64,000 bases of DNA from Bartonella harrusi (GTDB lineage Bacteria; Pseudomonadota; Alphaproteobacteria; Rhizobiales; Rhizobiaceae): contig NZ_CP101114.1 in assembly GCF_024297065.1 (NCBI RefSeq), positions 1,888,501 to 1,952,500 on the forward strand, written 5' to 3'. Both the position numbers and the translations under genes were made by a program. Positions 58,869 to 64,000 of this stretch are shown piece after piece. Positions within the stretch are counted from its first letter, which is position 1. The number at the start of each line of letters is the position of its first letter. The notes below the pieces were generated by a model. That model did no database searches, was not told the origin of the DNA, and worked only from the letters and a program-made list of their open reading frames with translations.

Positions 58869-60361
58869 TGCCCTACCTTTGTACGCGAACGGGGTACATT
58901 ATCAACAACCTCTGGATGAGATGCGTCAACAACACCATCCCAGCCTCCCCCCAACGCTTTCATCAGCGCAATATACTGAGTAACCAAAGCAATACGACTA
59001 TCCTTAAGAGCCATTTGCGTAGAATAATGGGAACGATCAGCATTTAACAATTCAAGAAAGCTGGTATTTCCATTTTCAAACAGATTTTGTGAAAGTTTTA
59101 AAGAATGCAAAGAAGCTTTATTTGCAACAATAAGCTTTTCTAAACGCTGATGTTCTTTGCTTAATCTTACAAGCGCATTTTCTACCTCTTGCAAAGCGCC
59201 CAACACAGCCGCCCGATAATGAATAAACGCTTGATCACGTTGTGCCCGTGCGACGGCAACAGAAGCGGTGATTTGTCCCCCATTAAAAAACGGGAAACGA
59301 AGACCAGGTCCAAAAGACCAACCAATTGTTGAACTTTTCCACAATTGATCAATTGCCGTTGCTGCTGTTGAAATATTTCCTGTTAAAGTAAGTGATGGAT
59401 AGCGATCTGCCTCACGTTGACCAATCCGTGCTGTCGCTTGCGCGTATTGACGCTCTGCTCGCCGTAAATCGGGACGTGTTAACAAAATATCAGCTGGAAT
59501 TCCTGCTGGTATTGGCCATTTTGGCTGCGGAATTTTTGCTTGTCTAACATTTTTTTGTAAAAGATCCTTTAAAGCCATAGGCACACGACCCGTTAAGACA
59601 GAAAGACTATGAATACTCATTGCCAAATTTGCTTCCATCTGCGCTATATCGGCTTCCGTATTCGCCAGTTGTGCTTGCGCATTGGAAACATCAAGTTCTG
59701 AAACATCCCCGGCCTTTAATCTAGCACGCATCAAGTCATATGTTTTGCGTTGTGAAAGAGCAATTTGCCGCACAATGAACAACTTTTGTTGCCATCCTCG
59801 CACTTGGACATAATTTGTTGCCACATCTCCCAACAATGTCACCATGGTAGCACGCATATCTTCAACAGCGGCTTCAAGACCGTAACGCGCCGCTTCAACG
59901 CCTCGCTTATGTCCACCAAAAAAATCAAGCTCCCAACTTGCATCAAAACTACTGCGATATTGGCTTAAAAGCGCATCAGACTGTCCAGAATCACTACGTG
60001 TTCCTGAAATTGAATTTGATACACTTGGCAAAAGCGATCCCACTACTTGCCCTAAGCTCGCCCGCGCTTCACGCACCCGCGCTTTAGCAACAGCAACATT
60101 ATTGTTCCCAGAAATGGCATGATCCATTAACACATTCAAAACGGGATCATTCAAATGCCGCCACCACCCAGCAAGCACGACAGAACGCTGCGATATTTTT
60201 GTAGACTGCTGCCCCCAACTTTTTGGAACCTGAAAAGATGTTTTAAGATAATTAGGGCCAACCATACATCCTGATAATATAAAAACACACAACCAAATAC
60301 TATAAAACAATCTGTTAGAAGTAACCCACTCTCGATTTTTGATCCGCATCCACTCTCCCAC
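58865..60361 (-). CDS. NodT-type outer-membrane efflux lipoprotein
   Basis: The outer-membrane channel of the pump. The 498 residues start with a signal and lipobox (WLCVFILSGCMVGPNYLKT) and then show the two TolC-like repeats (NNVAVAKARVREARASLGQV, GQREADRYPSLTLTGNIS and RFPFFNGGQITASVAVARAQ). It is the first gene of the omf-macA-macB operon; having its own channel suggests a dedicated tripartite pump. Two 16-base direct repeats lie just upstream. Confidence 0.93.
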   Translation of the reverse strand: MGEWMRIKNREWVTSNRLFYSIWLCVFILSGCMVGPNYLKTSFQVPKSWGQQSTKISQRSVVLAGWWRHLNDPVLNVLMDHAISGNNNVAVAKARVREARASLGQVVGSLLPSVSNSISGTRSDSGQSDALLSQYRSSFDASWELDFFGGHKRGVEAARYGLEAAVEDMRATMVTLLGDVATNYVQVRGWQQKLFIVRQIALSQRKTYDLMRARLKAGDVSELDVSNAQAQLANTEADIAQMEANLAMSIHSLSVLTGRVPMALKDLLQKNVRQAKIPQPKWPIPAGIPADILLTRPDLRRAERQYAQATARIGQREADRYPSLTLTGNISTAATAIDQLWKSSTIGWSFGPGLRFPFFNGGQITASVAVARAQRDQAFIHYRAAVLGALQEVENALVRLSKEHQRLEKLIVANKASLHSLKLSQNLFENGNTSFLELLNADRSHYSTQMALKDSRIALVTQYIALMKALGGGWDGVVDASHPEVVDNVPRSRTKVGQ

Positions 60362-60381
60362 ATGCTTTCAGAATAAATCTC

Positions 60382-60456
60382 TTAATATTTTATTTACGAA
60401 AATCTTATTTTGAATTTATCATAGTTTCAAAATCAATCCATTAATATTTTATTTAC
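60382..60456. promoter_or_regulatory. Two 16-bp direct repeats upstream of the efflux operon
   Basis: TTAATATTTTATTTAC occurs identically at 60382-60397 and 60441-60456, 59 bases apart, beginning 21 bases upstream of the first gene of the pump operon. Similar bases continue after each copy (AAAATCTTATTT and ATGATTTTATTC). They may be regulator sites or a short tandem duplication. Confidence 0.55.
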
Positions 60457-60474
60457 TATGATTTTATTCCCAAT

Positions 60475-61284
60475 TTACTTTGAAAAATCAAAGAGTGTTT
60501 GTACTGGAACATGATCTGAAGGTTGCTTCCATCCCCGTGCCCTATGAAAAATTGCAAGATCAGCAACAAAAGGTGCTAAATCTGGAGAGGACCAAATATG
60601 GTCAAGTCGCCGCCCACGATCAGCAAGCGCCCAATCGCGTGCACGATAACTCCACCATGTATAAAGCTTGGTCGGAACAGGAATATACCACCGCATCAAA
60701 TCAACCCAACCACCTTGGCAACAAAGAGCTTGTAAACGCTCTGTCTCAACAGGTGTATGGCTTACAACCTTCAACAATTGCTTATGAGACCAAACATCCT
60801 CTGGCAAAGGTGCAATATTCAAATCACCCACCAAAAGAGAAGAAAGCCCCTGTCCCTGATCTGCTTGAATAGAAGACATTTCTTCTAAAAAATCAAGTTT
60901 ATGACGAAATTTTTCATTCACATCCGGATCAGGCACATCGCCTCCAGCGGGAACATAAAAATTGTGAATCTGTACATCTCTACCACAAATTTCCACAATC
61001 ACTGAAAGATAACGACAATCTTGTTTTTGACAAAAGAAGCGCTTTTCAACAGTCTTAAACGGCAAGCGTGAAACAATTGCGACACCATTATAAGATTTTT
61101 GCCCACTCAACGCGATATGCTTATAACCTGCTGCTTCAAAAGCCTCGATTGGAAAAAGAGCATCTGGACATTTCGTCTCCTGTAGACACAAAATATCAGC
61201 AGGAAAGAGATCCAAATATTGAAAAACCTGTGCAAGACGCAAACGGATAGAGTTAATATTCCAAGTAGCAATACGAAAGAGCAT
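60475..61284 (-). CDS. xthA: Exodeoxyribonuclease III
   Basis: An AP endonuclease/3'-5' exonuclease of base-excision repair. The 269 residues have FRIATWNINSIRLRLAQV, the catalytic LCLQETKCPD, HNFYVPAGGDVPD, LLVGDLNIAP and the C-terminal RRLDHIWSS and PSDHVPV histidines. The ATG at 61284 is chosen because family members begin at LFRIATWN; a start at 61299 would add five residues. It lies 29 bases after lolA, likely in one transcript. Confidence 0.95.
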   Translation of the reverse strand: MLFRIATWNINSIRLRLAQVFQYLDLFPADILCLQETKCPDALFPIEAFEAAGYKHIALSGQKSYNGVAIVSRLPFKTVEKRFFCQKQDCRYLSVIVEICGRDVQIHNFYVPAGGDVPDPDVNEKFRHKLDFLEEMSSIQADQGQGLSSLLVGDLNIAPLPEDVWSHKQLLKVVSHTPVETERLQALCCQGGWVDLMRWYIPVPTKLYTWWSYRARDWALADRGRRLDHIWSSPDLAPFVADLAIFHRARGWKQPSDHVPVQTLFDFSK

Positions 61285-61313
61285 CTGTTTGAATTCCAAT
61301 GATGTAAAACAAA

Positions 61314-61922
61314 CTATTTCTTTGCAGGAAGTGTAAACATCCCATCAGCAAACCTCACACCCGTACGTACATTCATAACCTGAACCGTTGTTTCTAAATT
61401 CTGTTGATCAACAATTGTCCATTGGCGTAAAGTTGTGCCCTTAGAATCAAACACCATTCTTATTTGCCCTGATCCAATGTTTTTATCACGCAGAACAATT
61501 GTCACCGCTCCTGGATCTTCACGAAAAGCCAACAAACGCCCTGATGAAACATCGATTTTATCATCTAACAGAAACTTCATTGGCGTTTGCAAAAGCTGTG
61601 AAAAATTCCACGTATTGAGAGCACGATTATGAATTCCTACGAATTGACCATCTGCAATAATCTGTAAGGGTATTTTTTTATAAATGAAACGAATTTTTCC
61701 TGGACGCTCTAAATAAAATGTCCCCTGAGACATTTTTCCCTTTGGACTAAACTGAATAAAATCCCCCGTCATTGTTTTAATTGCCGCAAAGCGATTCACA
61801 ACATTCTGCGCCCTTGCTACTTTATTGGATGATTGCGAAAAAGCAGAAAAAGTGAAACAGCAAAAGAGAATCACTCCAACCAACCCAAAGATTCTTCTTT
61901 GTGGTAAAAAAGGCGTTTTCAT
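61314..61922 (-). CDS. lolA: LolA-like periplasmic lipoprotein carrier
   Basis: LolA ferries lipoproteins from the LolCDE release complex to the outer membrane. The 202 residues start with a signal peptide (GLVGVILFCCFTFSAFSQS) and show MTGDFIQFSPKGKMSQGTFY, LERPGKIRFIY, LLDDKIDVSSGRL and LRQWTIVDQQNLETTVQV. The ATG at 61922 gives a proper signal peptide; the longer frame from 61976 is rejected. It sits between ftsK and xthA, as is common in Rhizobiales. Confidence 0.92.
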   Translation of the reverse strand: MKTPFLPQRRIFGLVGVILFCCFTFSAFSQSSNKVARAQNVVNRFAAIKTMTGDFIQFSPKGKMSQGTFYLERPGKIRFIYKKIPLQIIADGQFVGIHNRALNTWNFSQLLQTPMKFLLDDKIDVSSGRLLAFREDPGAVTIVLRDKNIGSGQIRMVFDSKGTTLRQWTIVDQQNLETTVQVMNVRTGVRFADGMFTLPAKK

Positions 61923-62036
61923 AGAAAATGCTCCCCAGAAAAATAGTTTTGTTTTATAATAAAATAGGATAATCAATAAATACCCTTCCCTAAAAGAGAA
62001 AGATATTGTTAAAAGAAACTATCAAAAGATTTTATT

Positions 62037-64000
62037 TTAAAAGCGTTCTTCCTCAGCAGGTATCAAAATTTCTCGTTTTCCTGCGTGATTTGCTGCGCTA
62101 ATGATCCCCTCTTCTTCCATCCGTTCAATCAGTGAAGCCGCACGGTTATACCCAATGCCTAAGCGGCGTTGAATATAAGAAGTTGAAGCCTTACGATCAC
62201 GCAAAACGATAGCAACCGCTTGACTATAAGGATCATCGGCTGCCGGAGAAACCGAAGCAACATCCGCATCATTTTCTGCAATATCCTGCGTAATGGTTTC
62301 TAAATAATCAGGAAGGCCTTGTGCTTTAAGATGCGCGACAACTTGCTCCACTTCATCATCAGCCACAAAAGGCCCGTGCACACGTTGAACACGCCCTCCT
62401 CCCATCATGAACAGCATATCTCCCTGCCCCAACAATTGCTCCGCCCCCTGTTCACCAAGAATTGTTCGGCTATCAATTTTTGAACTAACAGAAAAAGAAA
62501 TACGTGTAGGAAAATTGGCTTTAATCGTCCCAGTAATGACATCCACCGAAGGGCGTTGTGTTGCCATAATCACATGAATACCAGCGGCACGTGCCATTTG
62601 TGCAAGGCGTTGAACCGCACCTTCAATGTCTTTACCAGCCACCATCATCAAATCGGCCATTTCATCAATAATGACAACAATATAAGGCATAGAACGAAAA
62701 TCCAGTGTTTCTGTTTCATAAAGGGGCTCACCAGTTTCATGATCAAATCCGACTTGAATTGTACGCGTCATTGTCTCGCCTTGACTTTCTGCTTCCCTAA
62801 GACGTGCATTAAAGCCATCAATATTGCGCACACCAAGTTTTGACATTTTACTGTAGCGTTCTTCCATTTCACGAACAGCCCATTTCAGTGCAATGACTGC
62901 TTTTTTAGGGTCCGTTACCACGGGTGTTAACAAATGGGGGATGCCATCATAAACTGAAAGTTCAAGCATTTTCGGATCAACCATAATGAGGCGGCATTGT
63001 TCAGGTGTCATCCGATAAAGCAGAGACAAAATCATAGTATTAATAGCCACAGATTTTCCCGATCCTGTTGTCCCAGCAACCAAAAGATGGGGCATTTTTG
63101 CTAAATCCGCAATAACCGCTTCACCACCGATTGTCTTCCCCAAAGCAAGCCCTAATTTCGCTTTACTCTCCATAAATTCTTGCGCTTGCAAAATATCACG
63201 CAAATAAACCATCTCACGCGTTGCATTGGGTAATTCTATTCCAATGACATTGCGCCCAGGCACCACCGCAACGCGTGCGGATATTGCCCGCATCGAGCGG
63301 GCAATATCATCTGCCAGACCAATAATACGAGAAGATTTAATACCAGCAGCCGGTTCAAATTCATACAAAGTGACCACCGGACCAGGACGTGCATCAATCA
63401 TTTTTCCCTTGACGCCAAAATCTAACAAAACCCCTTCTAATTCATGAGAATTGGCTTTTAAGGCAGCAGGAGAAAGTTTAGCATCCCTTGCGGTTGGTGG
63501 AGAAACCGCAAGATAGTCTAAAAGAGGAAGGAGAAAACGACCATTTGAAGAAGCCTTTAAAGGCTTAAAAACATGGTTTTTAAGAGGAGGAGCCTTCTCT
63601 TGCTTTTCCTGACATTTTGCTTTTTCATCCAAGAAAATAGGTTCAATGCGATCAAAGGATTTTTCGCCTCTCTTAGAGCGCCTTTTGATAGAAAAAAGGC
63701 GAAAAAAACCCGCTTGTAAAAAATACAAAAGATGTAAAATCGCTCCCAAAGTTGTAACAAAAAAACCATGACGCCCCCTCTCTTCAACTTCCATATCTTC
63801 TAACGCATCAAAGGGAAGATTAGCCATTTCATTTTTTTGAACATTTTTTGCTTTACTTTTCTTTGTTTGGCGTCGCCACACCACGTTGCCTGCAAAAACA
63901 GCCATTAACAAACCTAACACACTCCCACCAAGACCCAACAACAATTTCTGAAATGGAGAAAAAAAGACAGGAAAAATTGCATAAACAGCATTTAAAGCTT
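62037..64000 (-). CDS. ftsK: DNA translocase FtsK (N-terminus outside window)
   Basis: The septal DNA pump that clears and aligns chromosome dimers at division. The visible 653 residues include a final membrane helix region ([20 protein letters not shown]), a Lys/Glu-rich linker, the motor with Walker [13 protein letters not shown], Walker [13 protein letters not shown] and [20 protein letters not shown]. The C-terminal gamma winged helix is complete ([20 protein letters not shown]). The frame is open to the right edge, so earlier membrane helices lie outside the window. Confidence 0.97.
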   Translation of the reverse strand, partial: ALNAVYAIFPVFFSPFQKLLLGLGGSVLGLLMAVFAGNVVWRRQTKKSKAKNVQKNEMANLPFDALEDMEVEERGRHGFFVTTLGAILHLLYFLQAGFFRLFSIKRRSKRGEKSFDRIEPIFLDEKAKCQEKQEKAPPLKNHVFKPLKASSNGRFLLPLLDYLAVSPPTARDAKLSPAALKANSHELEGVLLDFGVKGKMIDARPGPVVTLYEFEPAAGIKSSRIIGLADDIARSMRAISARVAVVPGRNVIGIELPNATREMVYLRDILQAQEFMESKAKLGLALGKTIGGEAVIADLAKMPHLLVAGTTGSGKSVAINTMILSLLYRMTPEQCRLIMVDPKMLELSVYDGIPHLLTPVVTDPKKAVIALKWAVREMEERYSKMSKLGVRNIDGFNARLREAESQGETMTRTIQVGFDHETGEPLYETETLDFRSMPYIVVIIDEMADLMMVAGKDIEGAVQRLAQMARAAGIHVIMATQRPSVDVITGTIKANFPTRISFSVSSKIDSRTILGEQGAEQLLGQGDMLFMMGGGRVQRVHGPFVADDEVEQVVAHLKAQGLPDYLETITQDIAENDADVASVSPAADDPYSQAVAIVLRDRKASTSYIQRRLGIGYNRAASLIERMEEEGIISAANHAGKREILIPAEEERF

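Overview
The window looks like chromosome of a Bartonella species. This is judged from the low G+C, the Rhizobiales gene neighbourhoods (tkt-gap, DUF4164-zapA, DUF1036-pykA, helicase C-terminus/fdxA/carD/rpoH2, atpHAGDC beside priA, lptE-leuS, ftsEX, ftsK-lolA-xthA) and the many decayed integrase copies; no database search was possible. No rRNA, tRNA or CRISPR array was recognised.

Layout. 1-8.3 kb: central carbon genes on the minus strand: gap (cut by the left edge), tkt, pykA and a DUF1036 gene, with DUF4164-zapA on the plus strand. Between tkt and gap lie three tandem copies of the gap 5' end. Downstream of pykA lie three near-identical 444-bp copies of the pykA 3' end. 8.5-14 kb: gapR, then an accessory patch with a GNAT acetyltransferase, a broken integrase gene, a stray fragment of uup, ispA and rpmF. 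14.4-23.6 kb: carD, fdxA, a helicase C-terminal remnant, rpoH2, an M48 protease lipoprotein, thiN, a glycine-zipper lipoprotein and uup. 23.7-25 kb: a uup tail fragment and two integrase remnants. 25-43.2 kb: housekeeping block with ispG, an EmrAB-type exporter, the F1 ATP synthase operon (atpHAGDC), priA, a transaldolase, lptE, leuS and the YggS-family PLP protein. 43.2-46.2 kb: a very A+T-rich cassette holding a small glycine-rich, bacteriocin-like protein followed by five copies (one with a nonsense codon, one fused to it) of a 60-residue two-helix membrane protein. 46.9-51.7 kb: acs, ftsE, ftsX and a YdcF-family gene. 51.7-55.4 kb: relics only: two integrase fragments flanking the C-terminus of a type ISP restriction-modification enzyme, a frameshifted VOC protein and an ABC-F relic. 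55.6-64 kb: an outer-membrane factor-macA-macB efflux operon, then xthA, lolA and ftsK (cut by the right edge).

Three things stand out. First, the 44.5-46.2 kb cassette has the layout of a bacteriocin with a tandem array of immunity-like proteins, behind its own palindrome-bearing upstream region; I know of no described system with this layout. Second, ends or pieces of host genes (gap, pykA, uup and probably gapR) have been copied next to or away from the parent gene, and the gap and pykA copies had already mutated before they were amplified. Third, eight copies of the same integrase 5' segment are scattered through the window and border most of the accessory patches.
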